Origin: Malurus cyaneus samueli
Lineage: Eukaryota; Chordata; Aves; Passeriformes; Maluridae
Assembly (NCBI GenBank): GCA_009741485.1
Contig: CM019236.1
Coordinates: forward strand, 65,712,439 to 65,776,438
DNA: 64,000 nucleotides
Direction of reading: 5' to 3'
Shown: positions 13,471-26,568 of the stretch, piece by piece
How the letters are laid out: each line of letters begins with the position of its first letter
Position numbering within the stretch: position 1 is the first letter of the stretch
Translations under genes and position numbers: made by a program
Notes under the pieces: model-generated
Databases searched by the model: none
Told to the model about the DNA's origin: nothing
The model's input: the letters and a program-made list of their open reading frames with translations, nothing else

Positions 13471-15651
13471 AAATTATAATGTTATTATGTTCTAATACAT
13501 ATTCTTCCACATAGTTATTTCAGTTTAGTATTTTATGATCTGAAGAATCTGCCCTGGACTGCACACCAGATCAAGGTATAAATAGAGGCCTCATAAACAG
13601 TCTTATCTTCTTGGCTCTGTATTTTCAGAGCAGATTTACTATTTCAGCTACTAAAAAATAGATCCAAAATTACTGTCTTATTTGGAATATGCAAAACTGG
13701 TGAAAATTTAAGCTTTGAGGAAACAGGTACACTATGGTCTCTGACTAAGATGAATTATACTGGAGCAGTTTACTGAGACATGTCAAGGATTTATATGGCT
13801 GTGAATTCCATTTTCATGCTTATATCACACGAGTGATGGTTTGGAATTAAATACTCTCTACATCACCCTCTATCCACTCATTACACTAGACCAAAATGGG
13901 ATATATTCCAGTCACCAGACGCTGCCGCTATATCCTAACACAATTAGAGATCAATTATAATTCTATTTCATGGCATGTGTTTGTGTTGCTCGTGTTGTTC
14001 TGACTGAAAATTATGGCAAATTCTAAACTCACTTTTTTTTGTACCGTCTGCACGCTCATTAGCCTCCCTGAATTGAATAGCATCCCTGTTTTAATCGCCA
14101 GCAGTACACCTTCACCCTTGAGTGACATTTCTCTGTATGAGAAAGCTGTCCTTAAGCGGTTGATACCTTGAACAGCGGTTTTTTTTTTCTGGATACGTAC
14201 GAATACCATTTTATACTTTGTACAAATTATCCAGGTTTCATCCCCGAAAAAAGCATTAAAATCATTTTCAAAACAAGGCATTCTCAAAATATGGTATTTC
14301 AAATGAAAATTGGCCATTTAAATTTGTGAACATATTTCACTGCCTTGTATAATTGAGATGCATTTTTGGTCCATTTATTCTGCCATGATCATTGGCTGCC
14401 ATAAGAAAGAGGCATACAAATTTCACAAACATAACATATTCTGTCTTAATAAGAATATATGAAATTCAATCAGTTACATACTTATGAACTCAAGAGGCCT
14501 ATGCTCTTTTTATTATTTTTTGTAGAAGAATTAATGGGATAAAATATAATTAAGAATGGTGAGTAAATGACTGTTTCATTCAGATGGGATGCTTCAGCTC
14601 TGGAGCCCTGCCAAAGAAGATGGTGTGGTGCTAAAAAATCAGGAATGAATTTTAATGTGAGAGTGTGATCGAGATTAGTTGAGACTGATCCACTCAGTTT
14701 TTTCTTTATAGGATAAACTACAGTTATACTCAGAGCACCATGCAAAATAATGCTCGTGTTTTGTCCTGATTTGTTACCTTCTTTACAGCGTTCCTTCAAG
14801 AAGAAAAATTAAGGGTTAGGGTTGGTCTTGTCTGACAAATTACATGTCATATTTTTTACTCTCAACTGCTGGAAGGAGAACAGAAATTGCACAACTGTCT
14901 GACATGATCCCACAAGAGCAGTGAACTGGCACAGATTGTATGCCAAAGTCCGTTGTCGGTTGCTCTTGGTAAGGATGGTAAGAGACAGATGATAGAGATG
15001 AGACTTAATGTAGTATCTTGGCAATGTGACTTGAGTCATGTAGGTCCATGTTCCAGATGAAAATGAATTCTCTATGCAATGAAAATTTTTTATGAAATTA
15101 ATCCTTTATCTTCAATATGTAAACTGACCTTGCAAAGTTAACTAACTCAGACTGAATACATGTGCCATGGTGTTATTTTTGAGAGCTTTTAGTGCTTTAT
15201 GATGCTTACGTGTTTGTCTAATTGAGATTAATATGATGGATGAAAAGAAACTGAGATTTTAAAAAGATAATGCGTTCTCATTTCTATTTATATTTTAAAA
15301 TAGTATGACTTTAATTGGAATGTGGTAACTAGGCATGATATTTTGCAATGCATTGAATCATTAAGTCACAGCAATAGTTTCATTTAGCAGAATGCTCTGG
15401 GAACAGTATCTGAAATGATGTTTTTATTTATTGCCTGAGACCATACACATACAATACAACATGGTGACTTACTATTCTTGTAGTTCTCATTGCAACTTCA
15501 AGACCATGATTAGGTTAAAGAACAAGTTAATCGTTCTGCATCCGTGAAATGTGGGCAAAAGTATAATGCCTAGTGTACTGTCAGAGAATTCAATACTTTC
15601 ACGGAGAGAAATTCTGCAAGTGATACCTGTGATTTAAGTTGAAAGATGACC

Positions 15652-15730
15652 TGCTCATTAAGTTTAGGTTTGACTAAATGATGTTTAGGGTCCTCTTTCA
15701 AACTAAAACTTTTTATGATTGCCTAAAATT
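15652..15730 (+). mobile_element. CR1 LINE 3' tail, copy 1
   Basis: The short stretch has the hallmark CR1 3' end: a GGTTTGACTAAATGATG-like block, a GGTCC-TTTCAAAC block, then a TATGATT end. It is decayed. CR1 copies are usually 5'-truncated, so a tail of under 100 bases is ordinary. Confidence 0.7.
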
Positions 15731-16530
15731 TTTGAGGGGGTTTTTTTTGAAAACATTTATTGTAGTTAATTGAGTATATTTTCATCAAAATGCAGTGTCA
15801 ACATTTAGAGATGTTTGGCCAGGCTAGTTGTCAAAAAGCTTAATTACTATGTTGTGTTTTGGTGAAGAAATGAGGTGGAAAAGAGTTATTACGTCATTGA
15901 AATTAAGAAGCCTAAAGCTACTATGAGAAGTTCGAGAGCCAGAGGCATAAATAAGTGGGAAACAGAGCAGAAAAGGAACCACAGGTAAAGTGAAATCATT
16001 CTTTCCACTTGATAGAGGAGGTCACATTAAGTTGCGCTTGTCAATGTTCTGTGCTGTGATAGCAACAAACCAAAAGTATCTGATAGACTTTCAGGTTTGA
16101 TGAATAAATGGTAAAGGAGAACAAAAGACAAAGGAAAGCATTAAATAAAGTCAGTAGTCAAGGATACAGTATTTGGTAACTAGTTGGCAGGATAAGAAAG
16201 AAGAGGAAATGGCAGAGTTCTTTTTGAAAAACAGAAGCCCAAGATAAAACGCAGGGAGGAGGCTTGTTATTGTGGGTAGAAGAGGCACGTGGGTTTTAGC
16301 TATGCATAGTAGAACAAAAGCTAGATCTCACAATAAAAATATCAAGATAGAAATAGTTCAAAGAAAGATATAGGTATGGGAAAAAATAGAGACTGTTTTT
16401 AAAAAATGTCTGGTTATTTTGTGAAATAACAGACAAAGGGAATACAAGTAATTCAGAAGTAGGTGCAGAAAAAGTTGCTGTTTAAAAAATTGGCTTGATA
16501 TCTACTGAAATGGCAATTTGATTAAGAGAC

Positions 16531-17117
16531 TGTGCACGATCCAAAAAGAAAACGGGGCGAGGATTATTCAGAATCAAAGGACTTTTATTGAGTGTCCAAC
16601 CAAACGAGATTATGCGATAGAAGAAGGGTGGAGAAAGAGAAAAAGAGATACGAGAGAGGCGAGTTATAGCTGCCAATTGGCACAGTAACGAAATTCCGTC
16701 GTGTCTCAGATCCAATAGATTTTGCCGACATCTGTGGGATACTCATAGGGTTTTTCAAGAGAGTCTGTTTATTAGTCTTTAACAAGCAAGGACAGCTAGC
16801 CAAAAGGTGCCAAGCAAGGGGCGGTGGGGTGTGCTGCTGGCTGGGAGGGAGAGCTGCCCCAAGAGGTGGGGAAAGAATGCTCATTGTTTGTAAGGTGTAC
16901 CAGTACAAAGATCAGTTCCTCTCTGTATGATGATGGTGGATCACTGGATCTTAACTTTGTTCGAGCAGTCTGGGCACCGGCACTTGACAGTATCCCTCGT
17001 CTGCTGGCTTCTTTAAGCAAAAGTCCCCTCTCCCCTTGGGGTGTTTTGGTGTGTCCAACTCTCTTCTCATCAGTGATTCGTGAGACAGATGAGGACTTCT
17101 GTAGCTGTCTTCTTACA
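16531..17117 (-). mobile_element. LTR-A, copy 1 (3' LTR of a minus-strand ERV)
   Basis: On the minus strand it runs from TGTAAGA to a decayed GATCGTG-CA end, about 587 bases. The left flank carries GAGAC (16,526-16,530), the target duplication seen in copies 2-4. To the right it continues directly into env remains, so it is the 3' LTR of a provirus. AATAAA signals appear on the minus strand just inside the left end. Confidence 0.85.
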
Positions 17118-17953
17118 ATACCGTGTGTCTCATGATCATGTCAAGAACCTATTCAATTTCCGTAGCGTTATTGCGAAGTCTTCAGGACTCGTCAATGCCG
17201 GAGCATAACGCAGAAAAAATAGAGACAGGAAAGGGAGAAGAGAAAAGACAACGAAGAAAAAAGGAAAGAAAAAAGGGATAAGTAATTTCAATCAATTTAT
17301 GATTAATCCTGTGTAGGCAACATTGCTTACCAAAATAAGGTTACAAACAAAACTAATTAACCAAATCAAAGGAACAATGATGGATAGGACAAGTTATTCA
17401 GGATCTTGTACAGTAGGTACACACCATAATAAGGACATCCCACCAATTGGGAGTTAACCATCTTTTCTTACCTTTCGCAGACACATGTATTTTCTTTACA
17501 TTGTGATGAATAGTTACCCAAGGTATTCTGTCCTAGTTTTTTTGGATCTTCTCCAAAATTCGATTATACTGATGAAGCAGCAGCTGCTTACCAAGTTAAG
17601 GTTAGTCCCAATGGGGTAGATACAACTTGGTGTATAGCAAATAATTGAGATGCAAGAGGTGATAAGAATAACTGGGGCTAAAGATAAAATCAATCCTGTG
17701 ATTTTTACTAAAATTACACCACATAAAGACTAAATTTAAATGATTTTTAGTGATATATTACTAAATTTTCATATATTCTCTATCACAAGCAGTTCTTATG
17801 GCTACACATCCATTGCCTATATACATAAGGCACGTTTCAGGATCTCCTAGCGATGAAATTTCAAAACTGAGCAAATTAACAGTTTGCCATTTCAAAAGGA
17901 TAGAGGACAGTTTTGCTATGATTTAGCCCTAACTCAGTTATAAGAAATATTGA
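17118..17953 (-). pseudogene. env: ERV env remnant, copy 1 (truncated)
   Basis: This minus-strand stretch matches the env C-terminal region at 36,686-37,525: cytoplasmic-tail coding sequence, transmembrane anchor and part of the transmembrane-subunit ectodomain. Frameshifts break every frame. It is cut at about 17,953 by the join to copy 2, so the surface subunit is missing. It cannot make a protein. Confidence 0.7.
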
Positions 17954-18700
17954 TGATGAAGCAGAAAACTTGGCTGTCAGAACTGCATGAAACACAGGAT
18001 GAAGTAAGGGTGAAGCCTCTCCAAAAGAAATTACCTGTTTCATAAAAAGTGTTAAACTGAATGTTTAACCTTCAACAAAGAATACATCAATCCAGAGCTA
18101 CAGGGAAAATGGGGGACATCAATTTCATGGTATCCTTTTTCCAGATTGCCCAGGGATACGAAAAAGAGAGTCGGCACACCTAGACAAAATATCACTGCTT
18201 TTCAATCAGCTTTCTTTTACTGCTAGACACTACACTAAAAGATGGTTTTCCAGATGAACTTCATGTAGGAGAACTAAGAATGTGAAAAACATGAGCGAGA
18301 AAAGTTGAAAAGCAGGATTTATTACAAAGAAGAAACAAAAGATAAAAGGACATGATAAGAATTGATTATAAGAAAGAAGAAAATATAATACATGTCAGAA
18401 AAAAAGGACAAATTTCACCAAACAAAATGTAAGACAAGAAATATTTGAAAAACAGTGGTGGGAAAAAGATGACGGAAACAAATGGAAAAAGATCCAAGAA
18501 CATTAACTAAAACAACCCTATCAGTGTCATTATACAGTGAAAACAGTGATTCACAGATGTCTATAGCCCAAATAGCAAAGGCTGATACATCTGCTACTTT
18601 GAAACAGCTGTGAAATTTAATTCAAAATGTGTTCGCATTTCACTTATGCATCTTAGAAAGATAGAGAACAACCTTCACTCTTGGTCATTGCACTGAAGGC

Positions 18701-19440
18701 TGTCTTGGGTTGATTTTATGATAACACTCTATTCCTGTATTCCGTCTGCTTGTATGCCCAAAAGGTGCCTGTGCTTTAAATGCAACCCAGAAGAAGGGGC
18801 AGAGGTGGCTGGGAAGACAGCGTGTGCAGTTAAAAAAGCCTGGACTGCCACCCAGCCAGAAACTTTTGGAGCTCAGCTCAGTGCTGCGGGAGTTCTGCTC
18901 ACAGAGTAAAGGGGAATTACGCTGCTGCCGCTTAGCTAGCTCAGGTTTGTTAACTTGGGCAAACAGCTCTCCCTGGACTGCCACCCCTTCTGTGACTCCT
19001 GTGATTTTCTGGAGCAGATTGGCAGGGCTGCGGTCCAAGAACCAGGAGGCAAACGCTGATCAGCTGGGCACCAGCGGGGACAAGCCGTGGGCGTTCCTCC
19101 ATCTTGTACCGGACTCCAGAGAAGCCAAGCCAGGCAGAAAAAAGGCACACCAAGGCCTCTGTTTTATCTGCAGTGAGGAGAGGACTACCACCAGGTTTTC
19201 CACTGTTGCCCAAGGGGCCATGTGTTCTTTTTCTTTTGTTTATTTTTTTTCCTGGAGACAGGAGCTACGCCATCTTTTCTTTGCACTAAGTGAAAATGGT
19301 TGTGGGGGGAGGGAGCGTGGCGTGCGTTCCTGGGTTTTAAATGTCCAACAGTTACTCAGTTTCTTTAATTTGTGTCCTGTGGGCACCTTGTTTTGTTAAT
19401 AAACTATTTTTCTTTTCATAGTCGCCCAAACTCCTGTTTC
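18701..19440 (+). mobile_element. LTR-D, copy 2 (plus-strand ERV LTR)
   Basis: Same element as at 10,980, with the TGTCTTGGGTTGA start and AATAAA at 19,398-19,403. The longest open frame across it (191 codons from 18,824) shows no protein motif and is broken in the other copies, so it is not called as a gene. Confidence 0.7.
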
Positions 19441-20170
19441 ATATGGGTGGGAAAAAAATTATCAAACTTTTTACTTCAGAGGAAACATTTATCCTGTAAT
19501 GTTTCTCTCTGAAAACGACAGAGACAAGGCAACACAGCAAATTTGGGGTGTCAAATTGTATTCCTTTCAGGAGATGAACAATAAAGCCATTAGGATGCTA
19601 AGCAGTGAGTTTTCTCCATGTTTTACACACAGTAGGATGGCTCCTGTGGTGGAAGCATGTGTCTGGGCTTAAAACTGTTCTGAAATTGCATCCAATAACA
19701 TTTTCTAATTAAGAAATGCTTTTAATAACTGCTCCACACTTTTCAATCTAGAATTCTAAAACAAACAAAATTAAGTGAATTAGTTCGGGGAGAAGCTTAG
19801 GACTGATCACACTATTTGCTAAAGACCTGTTTAATAATCACTGGAAGATGACAGACCTGACTTCACACAATCTAGTCTTTGAAAGTGTGCTAAAGCTGTC
19901 CTTTGGCTAGACTGCAAAGTTGCTCTCATTTCACATTGATTATAACCTTGGTGACACAACCAGCAGAGATTTTTTTGATTTTGTTGCACGGGAAATATTA
20001 CAGTGTAGTTTTAGAAAAAACTTTTAGAAGAAACTTTTAGAAAAAAACTTTTTCTCCCTGCCTCTTAAAGACTTAAAATTTTCCAAATAGCTTTTAATTG
20101 TTGAATATTATTTCTTAACATAAATTATTTTTAATGTAAACATTTGTAGATTCTTGGCAGGACATACATT

Positions 20171-20744
20171 TGTTGTGGATTATACACCCAGCCAGCAGCT
20201 CAGCCCCATGCAGCCCCTGACTCACTCCCTCACCAGTGAGATAGGGGAGAGAACTGGAAGGGTAAAAGTGGGAGAACTTGTCAGTTGAGATATAGACAGT
20301 TTAATCGGGAAAGTAGAAGCCACATATGCAAGCAAAGCAAAACAAGAAATTCATTCACCTCTTCCCATGTGCAGGCAAGTGTTCAGCCATCTCCAGCAGA
20401 GCAGCGCTCCATCATTTAGTGGTGACTTGTGCAGACAAATGTCATCACTCTGAATTCTTCTCTATTTGTTCTTCATATTCCCCTTCATATGCTGAGAATT
20501 ACATCATTTAGCCTGGAGTATCCCTTTGGTTAATTGGGGTCAACTGTCCTGGCTGTGTTCCCTCCCAGGTCCTTGTGGACCCCCATCCTGCTCATTGATG
20601 GGCTGAGAAGCAGAAAAGCCTTGGCTCAGGTCAAGCCTTGCTCAGCAATAATGGAAACATCCCTGTGTTGTCAACACTGTGTGCACCACAAAGCAAGTGC
20701 CATACTACACTCTGATGGAAATTGTCCTAGCCAAAATTAGCACA
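20171..20744 (-). mobile_element. LTR-G, copy 2
   Basis: Same minus-strand LTR at the same unit position, with conserved ends and the ATTAAA signal. The flanks match those of copy 1, so this is a copy by segment duplication and not a second insertion. Confidence 0.7.
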
Positions 20745-21167
20745 TCATAATCTTTCAGTACACATACATATGCCAAGCAAGGAGCAATCAAAATAATCAT
20801 CTAAGCATGATACAGCAGGATTTTGCATTCTTTATTATCACTGCAATTCAGAAGTGTGAATGTGTGGAATTAGCGGTGGATTAAAACAAGAACTTCTAAT
20901 CACTGATTCAGCATACAGCCCAGGCATACATGTCTAGAAATAAGATGTCACTGTTTCTGAAAATAAAAAGGCTTTTTTCCAATGATGGCAAAGTGTGAAT
21001 ATGTTTTGTCTTTGATGTATCAATCACATTTTTTCTTGTACATATATGGTTATTTTGACATATTTATCCAAATAAATGCTGAATTAATATTGTTTCTTTA
21101 TTTAAATATATGTTATTTATTTTTTCAAGAGTAAGTATTTGTATATTCATACTAAAACTTATTGCAA

Positions 21168-21217
21168 TGTGTATATATATAATATATATAATATATATTA
21201 AATATATATTAAATATG
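21168..21217. repeat. (TA)n microsatellite, copy 2
   Basis: A shorter and more interrupted version of the tract at 13,404, with AATATATATTAAATATA-like words. Confidence 0.85.
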
Positions 21218-23354
21218 TAAATTATAATGTTATTATGTCTAAATACCATATCTCTCCAAATATGTTATTTCAGTTTAGTATTTTATATCTGAGAATCTGC
21301 CCTGGACTGCACACCAGATCAAGGTAATAAATAGGCCTCAAAACAGCTTATCTTCTTGGGCTTGTATTTTCAGAAGCAGATTTACTTATTTCAGCTAAAA
21401 AATAGATCCAAAATTACTGCTTATTTGGAATATGCAAAACTGGTGAAAATATAAGCTTTGAAGGAAACAGTAAACACTATGGTCTACTGACTAAAATGAA
21501 TTATACTGGAGCAGTTTACTGAGACATGTCAAGGATTTATATGGCTGTGGAATTCCATTTTCATGCTTATATTCACACGAGTGATGGTTTGGAATTAAAA
21601 TACTCTCTACATCACCCTCTATCCACTCATTACACTAGACAAAATGGGATATATTCCAGTCACACAGACAGCTGCCTATACTTCCGAAACACAATTAGAG
21701 ATAATTATAATTCTATTTCATGGCCATTGTTTTGTGGTTCTCTGTTGTTCTGACTGAAAATTATGCAATTCTAAATATTTCTTTTCTTGCCGTCTGCACG
21801 CTCATTCCCCCTGATTGAATAGCATCCTGTTTTAATGCAGCAGTACCTTCACTTGAGTGACATTTCTCTTGTGAGAAAGCTTCCCTTAAGCTGCCTTGTA
21901 TACTGAACAGTTTCTGATACTTACGAATACAAATTTTATACTTTGTACAAATTTCCAGTTTCATCCCCGAAAAAAGGCATTAAAATCATTTTCAATAACA
22001 AAGCATTCAAAATATGGTATTTCAATGAAATTGGGCCATTTAAATTTGTGAAATATTTCACTGCTGTAAATTGCAGATGCATTTTGGTCCATTATTCTGC
22101 CATGACTGGCTGGCAATAGAAAAGGCATACAAAATTCAAACATAACATATTCTCTTAATAAGAATATGAATTCATATTCCAATTACATAACTTAATGAAA
22201 CTCAAGAGGCACATGCTCTTTTTATTATTTTTTAGTAGAAAATTAAATGGCATAAAAATATATTAAAATGGTAGAATGTACTGTTTCATTCAGTGGGTGC
22301 TTCAGCTCTGGAGCTCCCTGCCAAAGAAGATGGTTGGTGCTAAAAACAGGAATGAATTTAATGTGAGAGTGGAGAGATTAGTTGAAGATGCATCCACTCA
22401 GTTTTTTCTTATAGATAAAACTTACATTATACTCAAGAGCACCATGACAAAATAATGCATGTGTTTGTCCTGATTTTTACCTTTCTACAGGCGTTCCTTC
22501 AAGAAGAAAGTTAAGGGTTAGGGTCCTGGTCTTGTCTGACAAATTACAGTCATATTTTTTACTCTCACTGCTGAAGAGAACAGAAATTGCACAATGTCTG
22601 ACATGATCCCACAACAGCAGTGACTGGCACAGATTGATGCAAAGTCCGTTGTCGTTTGCTCTTGGTAAGATGGTAAGAGGCAGATGATAGAGATGAGACT
22701 TTAATGTAGTATCTGGCAATGTGACTTTGAGTCCATGTAGGTCCATGTTCCAAGATGAAATGAATTCTCTTATGCAATGAAAATTTTTTATGAAATTAAT
22801 CTTTATCTCAATATGTAAAAACTGACCTTGCAAAGTTAACTAACTCAGACTGATAATGTGCATGTGTATTTTTGAAGCTTTTAGTGCTTATGTGCTTACG
22901 TGTTTGTCTAAATTGATTAATATGATGGATGAAAGAAAACTTGAGATTTTTAAAGAAATGCGTTTCTCATTTCCTAAATTTATATTTTAAAACTGTATGA
23001 CTTTAATTGGAATGTGGGCTAACTAGCATGATACTTTGCAATGCATGAAATCATTAAGCACAGCAATAGTTTCCATTTCAGCAAGAATGCATCTGGGAAC
23101 AGTATCTTGGAAATGATTGTTTTTAATTTATTGCCTGAGACCCCATACACATACAATACAACATGGTGACTTACTATTTCTTGTAGTTTCTCATTGCCAA
23201 GCTTCAAAGCACCATGATTAGGTTAAATGCAACAAAGTTAAATCTTCTGCATTCCGTTGAAATGTGGGCCAAAAAGTATTAAATGCTATGTACTGTCAGA
23301 GAATTCTAAATTTTCACAAGAGAAATTCTGCAAGTGATACCTGATTTAGTGAAA

Positions 23355-23440
23355 GATGACCCTGCTCATTACAGTTAGGTTGGACTAAATGATGTTTAAG
23401 GGTCCTTTTCAAACTAAAACTTTTTATGATTCTGCTAAAT
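23355..23440 (+). mobile_element. CR1 LINE 3' tail, copy 2
   Basis: Clearest copy of the tail: GGTTGGACTAAATGATG followed by GGGTCC-TTTTCAAAC and ending TATGATTCTG, the usual CR1 3' repeat word. Confidence 0.75.
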
Positions 23441-24254
23441 TTTGAGGGGTTTTTTTTGAAAACACTTTATTGTAGTTAATTAGAGGTAATATTTTAATCA
23501 AATGCAAGTGTCAACATGTTAGAGATGTTTGGCCAGCTAGTTGTCAAAAGCTTATATATACTATGTTGCCTGTTTTGTGAAGAAATGAGGTAGAAAAGAG
23601 TTATAGTCCATTGAAAATTAAGAAGCCTAAAGCTTACTATGAGAAGTTCGAGACCAGAGGCATAAATAAGTGAAACAGAGCAGAAAAGGAAACCACAAGG
23701 TAATAGTGAAATCATTCTTTTCCACTTGATAGAGGGAGGTCACATAATAGTGGCTGCTTTGTCCAATGTTCTGTGCTGTGATAGCAAACCAAAAAGTATT
23801 GATAAGACTTTCTGTTTATGAATAAATGGTAACAGGAGAACAAAGACAAAGGAAAGCATAACTAAGTCAGTAGTCAAGATACAGTATATGGTACATAGTT
23901 GCAGGATAGAAAGAAGATGGAAATGGCAGAGTTCTTTTTGAAAAAGAAAGCCCCATAGATAAAACCAGGAGAGAGGATGGCTTGTTTTGGGGTAGAAGAG
24001 GCAGTGGGTTTAGCCTATGCATAAAGTAAGGAACAAAAGCTAGATCTCACAATAAAAATATTCAAGTATAGAATAGTATCAAAGAAAGATATAGGTATGG
24101 GAAAAAATAGAGACTGGTTTTAAAAATGTCTTGGTATTTTGTGAAATAACAGACAAAGGGAAATACAAGTAATAAGAAGAGGTGCAGAAAAAAGTTGCTT
24201 TTAAAAAAATTTGGCTTGATATCACCTGGAAAATTGGCAATTTGATTAAGAGAC

Positions 24255-24816
24255 TGTCACGATCCACAAAAGAAACAGGGACAAGGATTTATTCAAAATC
24301 AAAGGCACTTTTATTGAGTGCCAACAACAAGATTTATGCGATAGAAGAGGGTGAGAAAGAGAAAAAGAGATAGAGAGAGTGGAGTTATAGCTGCCAATGG
24401 CACAGACGAAATCCTCGTGGTCCAGATCCAATAGATTTGCCGACATCTGTGGGGAGTACTCATAGGGGTCTTTTCAGAGAGTGTCTTTATAGTCTTTAAA
24501 AGCAAGTGACAGCTAGCCAAAAGGTGCCAAAGCAAGGGGGTTGGGGGGAGCCGGCCAAGAGGTGGGAAAGAATGGTCATTGTTTTGTAAGGTGTACAGTA
24601 CAAAGCATGCAGTTCCTCTCTGTGATGATGTGGTCCACTGGATCTTACACTTTGTTCAGCAGTCTGGGCACCGGCACTTGACAGATATCCCACCTCAGTC
24701 TGGCCTGGACTTCTTTGAGCAAAAGTCACTCTTTCCCCTGGCGTTTTTGGATGTCCAATCTCTGTCCTCATCAGTGATCATGAGACAGATGAGGGACTTC
24801 TGTATTGTCTCTTACA
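24255..24816 (-). mobile_element. LTR-A, copy 2: solo LTR with perfect 5-bp target duplication
   Basis: It is about 562 bases, TG...CA on the minus strand (TGTAAGAGACA to GGATCGTGACA). GAGAC lies immediately on both sides (24,250-24,254 and 24,817-24,821), so this is a clean solo LTR. On the minus strand a CTATAAAG box (24,485-24,492) is followed by two AATAAA signals (24,310-24,315 and 24,288-24,293), which fixes orientation. A 5-bp duplication is usual for ERVL-like elements but occurs elsewhere. Confidence 0.92.
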
Positions 24817-25465
24817 GAGACAGATATGAAATTTACATTGGACTTATATCAAAATATATACATCTGCACATGTATTTGTAGACACAAAAGAGAAGTATAG
24901 CTACCCACAAAATAAGTACTACATTGTCCAAGCTGCACTTTGAATTTGTTTCATATGGGTTGGAGGGTTTTTCCTTGTCTGTCTGAATTTTGGAGCAAAC
25001 ATTCTGGTTTTAGCTAGTGTTCATAGTTAATAATAGCACTGGGTAGGAAATTCTGTATTTCCTGAAGCATTCACTTGTTATCAATGATTGTTTTCCAAAC
25101 ATTATATATTGCAATTCCCCACTGAACTCTTTTTGGATACTCACTCTAAGAGGTTGTTATTACTATGTTAGCAAAAACATTTTTGTATACTATTATGCCA
25201 TTATTATACCTGCACAGACAATTTTTTAGCTTCTCATTTTGAGTTGATTGACCAGCTGTTTACTAGGAGATTGATAGGCTCTTATGTTAGAATGAAAAAG
25301 TTATGATTGTTTCTGAAAGCAATAAGCTCTGAACTCTGACGGGTAAAAAAACCAAAGAGTAATGATGATCTGCCAAGTCTGTAAACTGTGAACAGGAGAA
25401 GATTTAGAATGGTTGGTAAGGACTCACTAAAGGAGTCCCTTATTTAGCCCAGCCATGAGTAATAG
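24817..25465. other. Unit filler between LTR-A and LTR-F (region B, first part)
   Basis: AT-rich sequence starting with the target copy GAGAC. I see no gene, transposon end or RNA motif in it. The same sequence follows the LTR at 40,430-41,078 and 54,298-54,946, by eye almost without differences. Confidence 0.7.
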
Positions 25466-26568
25466 TGTCATGGTTTGGAATGCTGGTCAAAAGCCAGGCA
25501 CCCACAACACCTGCTCATTCGCTCTCCCCCACCACCACACCGAGTAGAGAAGAGTGGAGGGGGAAAAAAACTAACAAAAAGGTTCATGAGTTGACATAAG
25601 GAATGGGAAGGAAAACACTTGATGGACAAACCAGGCACTACTTAAATAATCAAGTGAATTTATTACTAATAAAGTCAGAGGAGGAGAATGAGAAATAAAA
25701 TACAACCCTCAAATCCAAAAACACCAATCTTCTCCCCACTCCCTCCCCCAACATATGCAAACAGAGGAATGGAACAGGGTGTGGGGTTGGTCAGTTCATC
25801 ACCAGATCGATCTACGGCTGCTGAGGAAGAAGAGTCCTTCCCTTGCGTTGCTGTGGGTCCCTCCCACAGGAACAGTTCTCTGTGAACCTCTCCGCGTGGC
25901 TTCCACTTTACAAGCAGCATCCACACACTCTGCTGCATTGTGAGTCCCCCCACGTGCAGACAGTCGTGCCCAAGCTGCTGCACCTAGTCCACCGGGTACA
26001 GGCTGAAGGCCAGCTGTTCCATCTCAGGAGCAAGGCCTCTCTCTCCATGGGTCCCTGCTGGACACAGCCCCCTTCTTGACGTTGCCCGCTCCAGCGTGGG
26101 GACCTCCCTCCTCCACAGGCTGCGGTGGCTCTCTGCACCCTTGTGGACCCCATGGGCTGCAGAGGGACAGCCTGCTCCACCATGCTTGCACACCAGCTGC
26201 CTCAAAGGAATCCGCTCGGCCCTAGAGCACGCTCTCCCTTTCTTCACTGACCTTGGTGTCTACATCGCTCACATATTTCTCAGCCTCCTCCACTGGCAAA
26301 ACTACTCTGAGTGCCCCTTGTTTTGATTTCCTCTTAAATACGTTTTCACAGAGGGTAACCACTATCTCCATTGGCCAGGTTTGGTCAGTGCCATGTCCAT
26401 CATCCTCAGACCAAAAAATGGCTCTGCTGGACATGGTGGAAGCCTCCAGAAGCTTCTCACAGGCCATCTTTTTGGTCCCCCCACTCCAAAAACTGGGCCA
26501 AGCAAAACAAACACAAGGAGTGATTTCTGCTGTAGAAAAGGTGGAAGAGTTCGGTGAGAATTCAGTCA
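25466..26568 (-). mobile_element. LTR-F, copy 2 (minus-strand ERVL-type LTR, about 1.1 kb)
   Basis: On the minus strand it ends ...CCAAACCATGACA at 25,466, with AATAAA at 25,659-25,664 and a TATTTAAGAGG promoter-like word near 26,335. It has GC-rich imperfect internal repeats (GTGGAGCAG, CCCATGG, CCACGCTGGAG words), which explain the many open frames on both strands. It resembles a long LTR widespread in birds. The upstream end at 26,568 is approximate and no target duplication was found. Confidence 0.65.

Larger units (their letters stand above)
10257..17953 (+). repeat. Tandem unit, copy 1 (truncated, about 7.7 kb)
   Basis: The sequence from 10,257 matches that from 17,954 with the same order of landmarks: LTR-D, LTR-G, (TA)n, CR1 tail and LTR-A. 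The copy ends inside the env remains of the family A ERV and passes at about 17,953, without a gap, straight into the start of copy 2 (the words around GATGAAGCAG are shared at the join). It therefore lacks pol, region B and LTRs F, B and C. It differs from copy 2 by many one- or two-base indels. Confidence 0.85.

Noticed and set aside
13955..14317. 120-codon minus-strand frame in the unit filler
   Set aside because: It is not kept in the other three copies and has no motif; the same sequence in copy 2 is split by several stops and shifts.
14812..14826. Telomere-like AAGGGTTAGGGTT word, repeated in the other copies
   Set aside because: Only about two units are present in each copy, too few for an interstitial telomere array.
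18824..19399. 191-codon plus-strand frame, the longest in the window
   Set aside because: It spans LTR-D copy 2. The same region in copies 1, 3 and 4 is frameshifted, and the residue pattern shows no domain.
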